Below the pieces are notes generated by a model. It did no database searches and was not told the origin of the DNA. It saw nothing but the letters and a program-made list of their open reading frames with translations. Shown piece by piece: positions 8,321-16,168 of a stretch of 36,316 nt of DNA. The position numbers and the translations under genes were made by a program. This DNA comes from Pseudomonadota bacterium. GTDB taxonomy: Bacteria > Pseudomonadota > Alphaproteobacteria > JACQOE01. Positions within the stretch are counted from its first letter, which is position 1, and each line of letters begins with the position of its first letter. Location of the stretch: assembly GCA_016202695.1 (NCBI GenBank), contig JACQOE010000028.1:1-36316 (forward strand), read 5' to 3'.

Positions 8321-9382
8321 CTAAAGGTGACCCCCCGGAGCACGGCGCGCAAGAAATTCCTTGAGCGGAACGACCTCGACGCCGGTGCCGAACAGGATGC
8401 CGCCCTCGGTGCAGTTATAGGTGCGCACCGCGGAGTCGACGGCGAGCTCCAGGAACGCCTGGCGGTACCAGTAGTAGGCGGGGTCGGTGTAGAACCAGGC
8501 GCCGAGATGGGGGTTGAAGAGGCGGACGTAAACCGAATCGAGCCTCTCCTCGCCGACCAGCGCCACCGCCTCGTTGTAATACTGCGTGTTCCGGTAGGGG
8601 GTGCCGTCGTAATAGGAGAAGTCCATGCCGGTGACGGCGACGTGGGCCTTGCCCAGCACCTCGCCAGCCATCATCCAGCAGGCGGTGCCGACGTTGCCGC
8701 CGGCGTTGACGCACGGGAGCCCGTTCATCCGCTGAAGCTCGCGGGTGACGCTTCCGGGCGCGTCGGGATCGTCGAGCATGGGGTTCCACCAGTAGACCCC
8801 CATCCCCGCCTCGAGCACCCGCTCGACCACCGCCTCCGAGGCCGAGCTGGCAAGGGCAATCCGGATGTCGCGGCCGTGACGGCCGAGGAGCGAGAGGATC
8901 TCCCGGTTGGCCTTGAGCTCGTTGGCGAAGGCCTCATCCATGTCCTGGCGGCCGAAATAGTCGTCGGCACTGATCGATTCGGCGGTCAGCCTGGGATCGC
9001 CGAACCAGCGGACGATGCGGGTGGCGTGCGGATCGAGCGAGACCGCGAGGTGCGGCACCACGCCGTTGCGCAAGCAGTAGGCGAGCGCGCTCTCGGTGAC
9101 GACGAGGGCGCCCCTGAAGCCCGAGTCGCGGATCGCGCGGATGGGATCGCGGCGCCTCACGCTCGGCCCGGCGGCGACCACGATCGCGCTATCGCCCTCG
9201 CCGAGGGCCGCGCCGCGAAGCTCGGCGAGCGAGCGCCCGCGGGCGATCGCCCCGCGGTTCCGCCGCGCGTTGGCGAGCGCCATCTCGCCGTGGCGCTCCC
9301 AGGTGAGGGACTCCATGCGGGCGACGAGCTTGAGCCCCAGCTCGCCCGGCCCCTCGGGCACCGACGGTTTCCGCTCGCTCAC
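8321..9382 (-). CDS. MptE-like / DUF115 family protein
   Basis: This 353-residue protein carries the domain shared by archaeal 6-hydroxymethylpterin diphosphokinase MptE and bacterial motility-associated (Maf) glycosyltransferase-like proteins. The visible signature is IVVAAGPSVRRRDP (about residues 67-80), GALVVTESAL, and VPHLAVSLDPH (about 109-119), then CVNAGGNVGTACWMMA and VTGMDFSYYDG. Such proteins bind nucleotide-activated substrates. In bacteria they often occur in surface glycan or nonulosonate modification loci. The frame begins with GTG at 9382 with only a poor ribosome site; an ATG 22 codons later is a less likely alternative. It sits between a 59-residue gene and a B12 radical SAM gene, apparently in one transcript. 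The molecular function is not assignable from sequence. Confidence 0.75.
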   Translation of the reverse strand: MSERKPSVPEGPGELGLKLVARMESLTWERHGEMALANARRNRGAIARGRSLAELRGAALGEGDSAIVVAAGPSVRRRDPIRAIRDSGFRGALVVTESALAYCLRNGVVPHLAVSLDPHATRIVRWFGDPRLTAESISADDYFGRQDMDEAFANELKANREILSLLGRHGRDIRIALASSASEAVVERVLEAGMGVYWWNPMLDDPDAPGSVTRELQRMNGLPCVNAGGNVGTACWMMAGEVLGKAHVAVTGMDFSYYDGTPYRNTQYYNEAVALVGEERLDSVYVRLFNPHLGAWFYTDPAYYWYRQAFLELAVDSAVRTYNCTEGGILFGTGVEVVPLKEFLARRAPGGHL

Positions 9383-9419
9383 GCGCGCCCCGGCTCGGCC
9401 GGGTCGGGGGCGGGACGGG

Positions 9420-9599
9420 TCAACCCTTGTCGTCGAGGGTCCACTTGACCTTCTTCTTGGCGACGAAGGCGATGCTGCCGCCGAGGCGCTTGAGCGCCGC
9501 CCGCTCGAAGCGGGATTCGAGGTCGTCCGCCTCCTTCTTGGTCTCGGGCGGGCGCACCTCCTTCTCCGTCTTGAAGTTGCCCTTGAGGTAGGAACTCAT
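9420..9599 (-). CDS. Small highly charged hypothetical protein (59 aa)
   Basis: This short frame begins ATG AGT TCC TAC at 9599 and ends with TGA at 9420-9422, encoding 59 residues. An AGGAG site lies six bases upstream of the ATG. The product starts MSSYLKGNFKTEKEV and ends KKKVKWTLDDKG; it is rich in Lys, Glu and Asp with a predicted central helix (ADDLESRFERAALKRL). No signal peptide, membrane segment or cysteine is present. It is followed after 37 bases by the MptE-like gene on the same strand, so it is probably the first gene of that operon. I do not recognise the family. Codon composition matches its neighbours, supporting a real gene. Confidence 0.7.
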   Translation of the reverse strand: MSSYLKGNFKTEKEVRPPETKKEADDLESRFERAALKRLGGSIAFVAKKKVKWTLDDKG

Positions 9600-9916
9600 C
9601 GCCTCGACTCCTGCGGTCCGATCCTGCCGCTCATCTTATAGGCGAGCCCGCCCGGCGCGGCAACGCCCCGCCCTATTCGGCGGCCCGCGACCTGCCGCCG
9701 ACCCACTGGTTACACGCCGATATGAAGGGCGTGGAAGTCAACTTTTGGGTGACGTTAAAGGATCGCTTATCTCTATCCTCCATCCATTCGGCGGGATCAA
9801 CTTCAGCTATCATCGAGGGATGATATGCTGACGTTGGGATCATGGTGCTTTAGCGCCTTCCGGCGAAAAGGATCAAACCAACCTATCGACCTCGAATGGA
9901 CTGGAACAGAGGTGCC
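9600..9916. other. Divergent intergenic region, lower GC
   Basis: These 317 bases separate the leftward 59-residue gene from the rightward methyltransferase gene. No convincing reading frame is present. The right half is notably AT-richer than the window average. It holds the inverted repeat at 9803-9831 and a weak rightward promoter-like pair (TTGGGT at 9745 and TATCTC at 9768, 17-base spacing). Short TGACGTT direct repeats occur near 9751 and 9829. Promoters for both flanking genes must lie here, but I cannot place them firmly. Confidence 0.5.
9803..9831. promoter_or_regulatory. 12-bp-stem inverted repeat (operator or hairpin)
   Basis: The left arm TCAGCTATCATC is followed by the loop GAGG and the right arm GATGATATGCTGA, which is its complement apart from one extra T. 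This gives twelve base pairs with a single bulge. It lies 85 bases before the methyltransferase start. No T-run follows, so it is not a typical intrinsic terminator. A transcription-factor operator or a structured leader element is more likely. The role is inferred from position only. Confidence 0.5.
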
Positions 9917-11011
9917 ATGATCAACGACGATCCCGAACTTCTCGCCCTCATGCTGGCCGATACGAAGGCGGCGCCGGTTCTCTATCGGCCGACCAACTAT
10001 TGGAAGGTGTACGAGGAGCAGTTCATGTCCGAACTCGCGCAGATGGGCCTCAGGGATTTCCGCCGGCGGCGGAACTCGGTGCTGCAGTCCTTTGGCGCGA
10101 GCGATCTCCGCGAGCCCCTGGTCACGTTCGATCTCCGACGACTTCGCTATGTCAATAACCGGGTCTTCCGCCGGATTCCGCGATGGGAAACGTTGCTCGC
10201 GCGACTCTCGGCGTGGCTGGCCGGCGCGGTTGCCGTTCGGGACGACCTTGGCGTCGAAGGGCTGCAACGTCTCGCCATCTCCGTGTGCGAGGATGCGGCC
10301 ACACCCGTTCCCTCGGCCCGGCCGGTGAGCGACCTTGAGATGTCGATCGAGGGCGGCCCGGAGGAGGTGTTCGAGTACCATGGGCGAACCTATTCGATCC
10401 CCTTTCTTTCCTATTACCTGCGCTACGTTTTCGCGAGCCGGTTTATCGACCTTGAGACCATCGCGATTTTCGCCGAGCTCGGCGTCGGGCTTGGCCGCCA
10501 GGTGGAAGTGATCCACAAGCTGCACCCTCGGGTCACCATTCTGGCCTTCGATATCCCGCCGCAGCTTTACGTCGCCCACCAATATCTTTCGGCCGTCTTT
10601 CCCGACGACGTGCTCGACTACCGGGACACGCGCCTCCTGGTTGGCTTGACGGGCCTTGCTCCGGGGAAGATTTATATTCTCGGCGCATGGCAGTTCCCAC
10701 AGATTGCCACCATCTCCGTGGACCTTTTCTGGAACGCCGGGAGCTTCCAGGAAATGGAGCCAGAGGTGGTCGGGAATTATCTTGGCCTGGTCCGGGGTTC
10801 AGTCGGCGCCGTGTTCTTGCAGCAGCTCATGGAAGGGAAAGAGGTGGCCGCGCGGCCCGGAGTCCACGGCGTGCTCGCGCCGACCACGTTTGAGCACTAT
10901 CGACGGTTCCTTGAGGGGTTCGACCTAGTGCACATGGAGCCGAGCCTTACGGTCACTGGGGGCCGACATCAGTACAAAGATTCCTTTTGGCGAAAGCGGA
11001 AGAAACGCTGA
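9917..11011 (+). CDS. Putative sugar O-methyltransferase
   Basis: This 364-residue protein resembles the putative sugar O-methyltransferase family. It has a charged N-terminal region and then SYYLRYVFASRFID. The SAM-binding segment FAELGVGLGRQVEVI has its glycine motif at about residues 187-193. Then come AFDIPPQLYVAHQYLSAVF and the SFQEMEPEVVGNYL block. It would act in the cytoplasm on activated or polymer-bound sugars. I prefer the ATG at 9917, which has a GAGGTG site seven bases upstream. An in-frame ATG at 9896 has none and would add seven residues. GC content in lines I counted is about 55-62%, far below the neighbours, suggesting acquisition by transfer. It is divergent from the MptE-like/radical SAM unit. 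Confidence 0.75.
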   Translation: MINDDPELLALMLADTKAAPVLYRPTNYWKVYEEQFMSELAQMGLRDFRRRRNSVLQSFGASDLREPLVTFDLRRLRYVNNRVFRRIPRWETLLARLSAWLAGAVAVRDDLGVEGLQRLAISVCEDAATPVPSARPVSDLEMSIEGGPEEVFEYHGRTYSIPFLSYYLRYVFASRFIDLETIAIFAELGVGLGRQVEVIHKLHPRVTILAFDIPPQLYVAHQYLSAVFPDDVLDYRDTRLLVGLTGLAPGKIYILGAWQFPQIATISVDLFWNAGSFQEMEPEVVGNYLGLVRGSVGAVFLQQLMEGKEVAARPGVHGVLAPTTFEHYRRFLEGFDLVHMEPSLTVTGGRHQYKDSFWRKRKKR

Positions 11012-11040
11012 GCCGGCGGCGGCAAGCCGGTCCTTTGGTT
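11012..11040 (+). terminator. Weak hairpin after methyltransferase gene
   Basis: Immediately after the TGA, CCGGC at 11013-11017 can pair with GCCGG at 11026-11030 around an eight-base loop, followed by a T-containing stretch (TCCTTTGGTTT). The stem is only five base pairs and the T-run is broken, so this is a weak candidate terminator between convergent genes. Confidence 0.25.
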
Positions 11041-11059
11041 TCGGGCCTCCGCCCCGCCC

Positions 11060-11476
11060 TCATTCGAGGGCGCCGTGGAACAGGTAGCCGGCGATCGCCG
11101 CCGGCGTGACCTTGACGAACTTCACCTCCCGGCCGGCGAGCGCCGCCTTCACCAGAATATAGTTCTCGGCGTTGGCGAGCTTCACCTTGAAGATGCCGCG
11201 CGCGCCCTTGATCTTGGGATAGAGGTTGGGGTCGACCATCCGCTCCTTGCGCCCGAGGCGCTCGATCGCCGCGGCCTCGTCGGGCGTGTCCGCCACCGCC
11301 TCTTCCTTCACCAGTTGCCAGTCGCGCTCGCCGGCGTGCGCGGCCTCGTTCAGCGCCGCGATCGCCTTCTCCGCCGACTCCGCGGCGAGCCCGACCTTGT
11401 AGAGGTGCTTGGTGAGCCCGACCTCGGCGCCCCACTTCTGCACCGCCTTGCTCTTGGCGACGTAGATGATGGCCAT
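11060..11476 (-). CDS. Hypothetical protein (138 aa)
   Basis: This 138-residue cytoplasmic protein begins MAIIYVAKSKAVQKWGAEVGLTKHLYKVG. It has no signal peptide, membrane segment or cysteine. The composition is Ala/Lys/Glu-rich with alternating helices, and the C-terminal half contains IKGARGIFKVKLANAENYILVKAAL, suggesting a small alpha/beta domain. The ATG at 11476 is chosen because an AAGGGA site lies about ten bases upstream; the frame opens 11 codons earlier without a site. It is convergent with the methyltransferase and faces away from the next gene. I do not recognise the family. Confidence 0.6.
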   Translation of the reverse strand: MAIIYVAKSKAVQKWGAEVGLTKHLYKVGLAAESAEKAIAALNEAAHAGERDWQLVKEEAVADTPDEAAAIERLGRKERMVDPNLYPKIKGARGIFKVKLANAENYILVKAALAGREVKFVKVTPAAIAGYLFHGALE

Positions 11477-11640
11477 GACGGCGTTTCCCTTCGCTTGGCC
11501 CGCGCCCATCGAACGCGGGGTGATGGCGGTCGGCCCGCCGCCGTGCTAGAGCCAGGGCCGGGGCGGGCTTCCGAGCATAGCGCGGCGGCCGCGCTCCTCG
11601 GAGAGGAAATCCTCGGCCACGGCCAAGGCTGGAATCGACG

Positions 11641-12036
11641 ATGCGCACGCTCATGGGATCGCTGTCGGCTCGGCCGGCGCTGTGGGCGCTGGCGCTGGCC
11701 GCGGCGGCGGCGGGCGCGGGCTGGGTGCTCCGCTATCACCTGGTCGAGCCCGAGGCGTTCGGGGTCCGCTGCCAAGCCGCGGGCGCGCCGTGGTGGTGCC
11801 CGCTCCGCACCGGCCTCATCCGCGCCACCGAGGTCAACGGCCTCGGCATCGGCTCGTTCGTCGTCGCCCTCGTCTCGCTCGTCGTCCGCGGCCGGGCGGC
11901 GACGATGCTGGTCGCGCTCGCGATGGGGATCGGGGGCGCCGGGCTCTACCTCTACAACACCTCATTCGCCGCTGCCGGCGTGCTGATCGGATTGTTGCGC
12001 GCGACCCGGATCGAGCCCGGGCGAGACAATCCGTAG
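11641..12036 (+). CDS. Small integral membrane protein (131 aa)
   Basis: This 131-residue protein has about three to four hydrophobic segments: residues 10-30 (ALWALALAAAAAGAGWVL), about 70-88 (LGIGSFVVALVSLVV), and about 92-122. A short loop between the first two contains two cysteines (GVRCQAAGAPWWCPLRTGL). No family is recognised. The ATG at 11641 lacks a strong ribosome site and the ATG at 11653 is an alternative. Its last 75 bases overlap the 3' end of the oppositely oriented glycosidase gene, so the two genes are convergent and share coding DNA. Confidence 0.6.
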   Translation: MRTLMGSLSARPALWALALAAAAAGAGWVLRYHLVEPEAFGVRCQAAGAPWWCPLRTGLIRATEVNGLGIGSFVVALVSLVVRGRAATMLVALAMGIGGAGLYLYNTSFAAAGVLIGLLRATRIEPGRDNP

Positions 12037-13659
12037 CGCCTCGGCGCGGGCGAATCCGAGCCACGGAAGCGCGAGCGCCAGCGCCAGCGCCAGCCAGGCC
12101 ATCGCCTGCCAGTTGGCGGGGCCGTCGAGCGCGAAGGCGCCGGCGATCAGAAGCACGAGCGCGAGCCAGCCCTCCTCGCGCCGGTCGTCCGCGTTCTCGA
12201 TCCCCGTCCCCGGCACCATCAGCCAGCGGACCAGCGCCGCCGCCGCCGGCAGCCCGAAGAGCGCGAGCGGGATGTCTCGATGCCGGGAATCAAAGGCGAG
12301 GGTAATCGAGAGATACGCCGCCCCGAGCGCCGCCAGCCCGTGCATGGCGCCGAGAAGGAGCGCCGCGTCCGCACCCGCCCGCGAGGGGCGCCTGAGCCAG
12401 GCCAGCGCCTCGCGGAGCGCCAGCGGAGGAACCCGCGCCCAGGCCCCCTCGCCGTCGACGACGAACGAGAGGAGCGCGGCCGCGGCGGCGATGGCGAGGA
12501 GCGCGCCCGCCGCGCCCCCGATCCAGCCGCCCGCGGTCATGCTGGCGGTGGCGGCGAACCCCGCCTGCAGGACGAGCACGATCCCCAGTGCCTGGCCGAG
12601 GCCCGCGACCAGGAGCCAGCGCCCGGCCGGAAGCGGCCGCCCGCGCCAGACGGTGACGAGCAGGAGGAGGGCGCCGATGGCGGCACTGGCGGCGAAGGCG
12701 AGCGGCCAGCGCGGCCACTCGCTCACCGGCCCGGCGAAGGGAAACTTGAGGGTGCGGTTCTTGTCGAGGACGCCCCAGTAGCCGCCGACCGTGCCCTCGT
12801 GCACCCGCTTCCAGGGCTGATCGATGCCCTCGATGATGTTGTAATCCACGCCCATCGCCGACGCCGCGATCGCGAACTCGCGCACGAACCGGGCCTGGTT
12901 GACCCGCCCCGGCACCGCCGCCGCGCGCGGCCGCCCGGCGCTCGGCCAGCCGATCTCGCCGACGATGAAGGGCTTGGGCGGGAGGATCCTTCGCGCCCGC
13001 TCGATGATCCCCCGCACGTGCGCCTGCACCTCGTCGATCCCGACCGGGGCGGGGTCGTCCCAGTAGGGGAGCACGTGCACGGTCAGCACGTCGACCGCCT
13101 CGGCCACCACCGGATTCTTGAGCCAGAAGTGGGCGATATCGGCGTAACTCACCGGCACCGGGCTTCGCGGCTTGACCGAGCGGATGAGCGTGGCGAGCTG
13201 CCCGCCGGTGAGCTCGCGCCTGAGCAGCACCTCGTTGCCGAGGAGGAGCGCCCGCACCGATTCGGGATGGGCGCGGGCGAGCGTGAGGCCGGCCTCGATC
13301 TCGGCCGCGTCGTCGCGCCTGTCGCCGCTGATCCACACCCCTAGCAGCACTTGCATCCCGAGCCGGGTCGCGATCCGCACCACCTCGCCCTGCGGCCCCC
13401 GCGCGGAGTAGGTGCGCACGCACCCCGTATACGGGAGGAGGGCGGCGAGGTCGGCCTCGATCCGGGCAGAGGGGACCGTGTAGTCGCGGTCGAGCGGCGT
13501 CTGGCCGCCGTCGTAGGGCGTGTAGGAGACGCAGGCGAGCCGCCCGCCCGGGACCTCCGGCAGGTCGACCGGCCGGCCGAGAACCCACCAGAGGGCGAAG
13601 GTCGCACCGGCCGCGAGGGCGAAGGCGGGAACGGCGAGGAGGCGCGAGGGGCTGGGCAT
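11962..13659 (-). CDS. GH17-like glycosidase fused to a membrane domain
   Basis: This is a 565-residue protein. A signal anchor (residues 8-27) precedes a GH17 (beta-1,3-glucanase-like) TIM barrel at about residues 38-315. The acid/base is expected at E143 in LLLGNEVLL and the nucleophile at E235 in IVGEIGWPS, both present. From about residue 325 the protein is hydrophobic, with roughly eight membrane segments. GH17 domains coupled to membrane modules occur in proteins that trim or branch periplasmic or exported beta-glucans, so a role in glucan processing at the cell envelope is likely. The 3' end overlaps the convergent membrane-protein gene by 75 bases. The catalytic domain faces the periplasm if the N-terminal anchor is uncleaved. 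Confidence 0.78.
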   Translation of the reverse strand: MPSPSRLLAVPAFALAAGATFALWWVLGRPVDLPEVPGGRLACVSYTPYDGGQTPLDRDYTVPSARIEADLAALLPYTGCVRTYSARGPQGEVVRIATRLGMQVLLGVWISGDRRDDAAEIEAGLTLARAHPESVRALLLGNEVLLRRELTGGQLATLIRSVKPRSPVPVSYADIAHFWLKNPVVAEAVDVLTVHVLPYWDDPAPVGIDEVQAHVRGIIERARRILPPKPFIVGEIGWPSAGRPRAAAVPGRVNQARFVREFAIAASAMGVDYNIIEGIDQPWKRVHEGTVGGYWGVLDKNRTLKFPFAGPVSEWPRWPLAFAASAAIGALLLLVTVWRGRPLPAGRWLLVAGLGQALGIVLVLQAGFAATASMTAGGWIGGAAGALLAIAAAAALLSFVVDGEGAWARVPPLALREALAWLRRPSRAGADAALLLGAMHGLAALGAAYLSITLAFDSRHRDIPLALFGLPAAAALVRWLMVPGTGIENADDRREEGWLALVLLIAGAFALDGPANWQAMAWLALALALALPWLGFARAEALRIVSPGLDPGRAQQSDQHAGSGE

Positions 13660-13895
13660 GGCTCCGGGGTCGGCGGGGCGCTGAGGCCGTGGGATTTAGG
13701 TCAAACCCCACCCCCCGCGCAAGGGGTGCGGACCGGCCGGCGAAGCGCCGCCCTCCCCCCGGGTCCCCTTCCCGCCCCGCTCCGGCCGCGAAAGCGATTG
13801 GCAAAGCCGGAATCGCGCCCGATGATGGGCCGGTGCCTGCCGCCGTCCGGCCGCCGCCGGACCAGGGCGGAGGAACAGCACCGGGGACCGACTCC
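13660..13895. other. Divergent intergenic region
   Basis: These 236 bases lie between the leftward GH17 gene and the rightward amidase. I see no credible gene, clear promoter hexamers or strong hairpin in it. Open frames across it are artefacts of high GC. Promoters for both genes presumably lie here. Confidence 0.4.
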
Positions 13896-15350
13896 ATGAC
13901 CGCGATCCACTACCAGCCGGCGGTCGAGCTCGCGGCGATGCTGCGGCGCCGCGAGATCGGCTGCCTCGAGCTTCTCGATCACTTCCTCGCCCGCGTCGAG
14001 CGCCACAACCGGGCGCTCAACGCCGTCATCTGGATGGATGCCGAGGGCGCCCGCCGGCGCGCCCGCGAGGCCGACGCGGCGCTGCTCCGGGGCGACGTAT
14101 GGGGCCCCTTGCACGGCCTGCCGATGACGGTGAAGGAGTCCTTCGACCTGGCCGGCGCGCCCACCCACTGGGGCCTCGCCGCCTACAAGGACAACGTCGC
14201 TGCCGCCGATTCGGCGGTGGTCGAGCGCCTCAAGGGCGCGGGGGCGGTGATCTTCGGCAAGACCAACGTCCCCGTGCTGCTCGCCGACTGGCAGAGCTTC
14301 AACCCCGTCTGCGGCACGACCAACAACCCCTGGGCGCTCGACCGCGTGCCGGGTGGGTCGTCGGGCGGGGCGGCGGCGGCGCTCGCCGCCGGCCTCACCG
14401 GCCTCGAGGCGGGAAGCGACATCGGCGCCTCGATCCGCAACCCCGCGCACTACTGCGGCGTCTTCGGCCACAAGCCGACCTTCGGCATCGTCCCCTCGCG
14501 CGGGCACGCGCTTCCCGGCGTCTTCGCCACCGCCGACATGGCCGTCTGCGGGCCCCTGGGGCGGAGCGCCGAGGACCTCGCCCTCGAGCTCGGCATCGTC
14601 GCCGGCGCCGAAGCGCCCGACTCGCCGGGCTGGCGGCTCGAGCTTCGCCGCCCGCGGAAGACCGCGCTCAAGGACTACCGGATCTCGGTGATGCTCTCGG
14701 ACCCCAACTCCGAGGTCGACGCCGAGTACGCCGAGCGCCTCCAGGCGGTGGCCGACGCGCTCGCCAGGGCCGGGGCCAAGGTGAGCGACCGGGCGCGGCC
14801 CGACATCGACACGCTGCGCGCCCACGAGGTCTACATCATGCTCCTGCGGGCCGCGACCTCGGGCCGCCTCACTTCCGAGGACGTGGCCCGCTTCCGGGCG
14901 CTGGCCGAGCGGCTGGGGCCGAAGGACCGCTCCTACGTCGCGCGCATGGCGAGGGCCAACACCATGACGCACCGCGAGTGGCTCGCCTACAACAACGAGC
15001 GCGAGGAACTCCGGCACCGATGGGCCGCGTTCTTCAGGGAGTGGGACGTGATGATCTGTCCCACCGCGGCCTCGGCCGCCTGGCCGCACGATCACAAGGG
15101 GGAGCGCCACGAGCGCACGATCCCGGTCAACGGCAGGCGGGTGCCGACCACCGACCAGCTCTTCTGGGCCGGGCTCTCGACCCTGGTCTATCTGCCGGGA
15201 ACGGTGGCGCCCGCGGGGCTCACCCGCTCGGGCCTGCCGGTGGGCGCGCAGGTGATCGCCGGGCACCTCGAGGACCTGACCGCGATCGAGGTCTGCCGCC
15301 TGATCGCGCGCGAGACCGGCGGCTTCCGGCCGCCCCCCGGCTACGACTGA
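13896..15350 (+). CDS. Amidase signature family enzyme
   Basis: This 484-residue cytoplasmic amidase has the Ser-cisSer-Lys triad: K80 in MTVKES, S155 in the GGSSGG loop, and nucleophile S179 in GSDIGASIRNP. Neighbouring features are VIFGKTNVPVLL and FGHKPTFGIVP. The length is normal for the family, which hydrolyses carboxamides including fatty amides, aryl amides and oligomer-derived amides. The substrate is not predictable. The DIGAS variant has Ala where many members have Gly. The frame is open further upstream, but the ATG at 13896, preceded by a GGAGGAACAG tract, starts right at the conserved N-terminus. The RluA gene follows 53 bases later on the same strand. Confidence 0.88.
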   Translation: MTAIHYQPAVELAAMLRRREIGCLELLDHFLARVERHNRALNAVIWMDAEGARRRAREADAALLRGDVWGPLHGLPMTVKESFDLAGAPTHWGLAAYKDNVAAADSAVVERLKGAGAVIFGKTNVPVLLADWQSFNPVCGTTNNPWALDRVPGGSSGGAAAALAAGLTGLEAGSDIGASIRNPAHYCGVFGHKPTFGIVPSRGHALPGVFATADMAVCGPLGRSAEDLALELGIVAGAEAPDSPGWRLELRRPRKTALKDYRISVMLSDPNSEVDAEYAERLQAVADALARAGAKVSDRARPDIDTLRAHEVYIMLLRAATSGRLTSEDVARFRALAERLGPKDRSYVARMARANTMTHREWLAYNNEREELRHRWAAFFREWDVMICPTAASAAWPHDHKGERHERTIPVNGRRVPTTDQLFWAGLSTLVYLPGTVAPAGLTRSGLPVGAQVIAGHLEDLTAIEVCRLIARETGGFRPPPGYD

Positions 15351-15403
15351 GGCCGGGCGGGAACGGGGTATCGACCGCCCCTCGCCCGCTCCGCGCCGCT
15401 GCC

Positions 15404-16150
15404 ATGACCCCGGAGGAGATGCTTGCCCGCGTGCTCTATCGCGACGGGCTGATGCTGATCATCGACAAGCCGGCCGGGCTGCCGGTGCACGCCGGGGCCG
15501 GGGGCGGCCCCAACCTCGAAGACTTCCTCGATGCGTTTCGCTTCGGGCTTCCCGATCCGCCCGGGCTCGCCCATCGGCTCGACCGCGACACCAGCGGCTG
15601 CCTGGTGCTGGGCCGCCACCGCGAGGCCCTCGCCCGCCTCGGCCGGCTGTTCGCCGGCGGGCGGGTGGAGAAGGTCTACTGGGCGGTGGCCGAGGGCGCG
15701 GCGACGGCGCCCGAGGGGCGGATCGACCTGCAGCTCCGCAAGGTCACGGCGCGGAAGGACTCCTGGCGGATGGCGGTGGACCGCGAGGCCGGCCAGCCGG
15801 CGCTGACCGACTACCGCGTGCTGGGGGAATCCGGCGGGCGCGCCTGGATCGAGTTCCGCCCGCTGACGGGCCGCACCCATCAGATCAGGGTCCACGCGGC
15901 GGCCCTGGGGTGCCCGGTGGCCGGCGACTGGGTCTACGGCAAGGCGGCGCGCGGGGCCGGGCCGCTGATGCTGCACGCGCGCGCGGTCTCGGTGCCGCTC
16001 TATCCCAAGCGCCCGCCGATCGCCGCCACCGCCCCGGTGCCGCCCCACATGGCGGCGGCGCTGAGGGCCTGCGGATTCGCGGGGGAGGAAAACCGCGCCG
16101 CCGTTCGCGCCGATCCGGCTATCCGAGTCGGACGTCGGCGCGTCCCGTGA
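15404..16150 (+). CDS. RluA-family RNA pseudouridine synthase
   Basis: This 248-residue pseudouridine synthase isomerises uridines in rRNA or tRNA. The catalytic motif HRLDRDTSG spans residues 57-65, with the nucleophile D60. Also present are IIDKPAGLPVH (about residues 19-29), VEKVYWAV and LTGRTHQIRVHAAALGCPVAGDWVYG. No N-terminal S4 domain is present, so it belongs to the short RluA/TruC/RluC-like group. The C-terminal 25 residues beyond the fold are Arg/Ala-rich and may be dispensable. The start ATG at 15404 is tentative; another ATG five codons later sits too close to a GGAGG to use it. Confidence 0.87.
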   Translation: MTPEEMLARVLYRDGLMLIIDKPAGLPVHAGAGGGPNLEDFLDAFRFGLPDPPGLAHRLDRDTSGCLVLGRHREALARLGRLFAGGRVEKVYWAVAEGAATAPEGRIDLQLRKVTARKDSWRMAVDREAGQPALTDYRVLGESGGRAWIEFRPLTGRTHQIRVHAAALGCPVAGDWVYGKAARGAGPLMLHARAVSVPLYPKRPPIAATAPVPPHMAAALRACGFAGEENRAAVRADPAIRVGRRRVP

Positions 16151-16168
16151 CGGCCGGCCCGGTTCGGG

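Noticed and set aside
9420-9599. RiPP precursor peptide for the radical SAM enzyme
   Set aside because: No cysteine, repeated core, double-glycine or other leader-core boundary is visible, and the enzyme lacks an evident SPASM/RRE domain; kept only as a small hypothetical protein.
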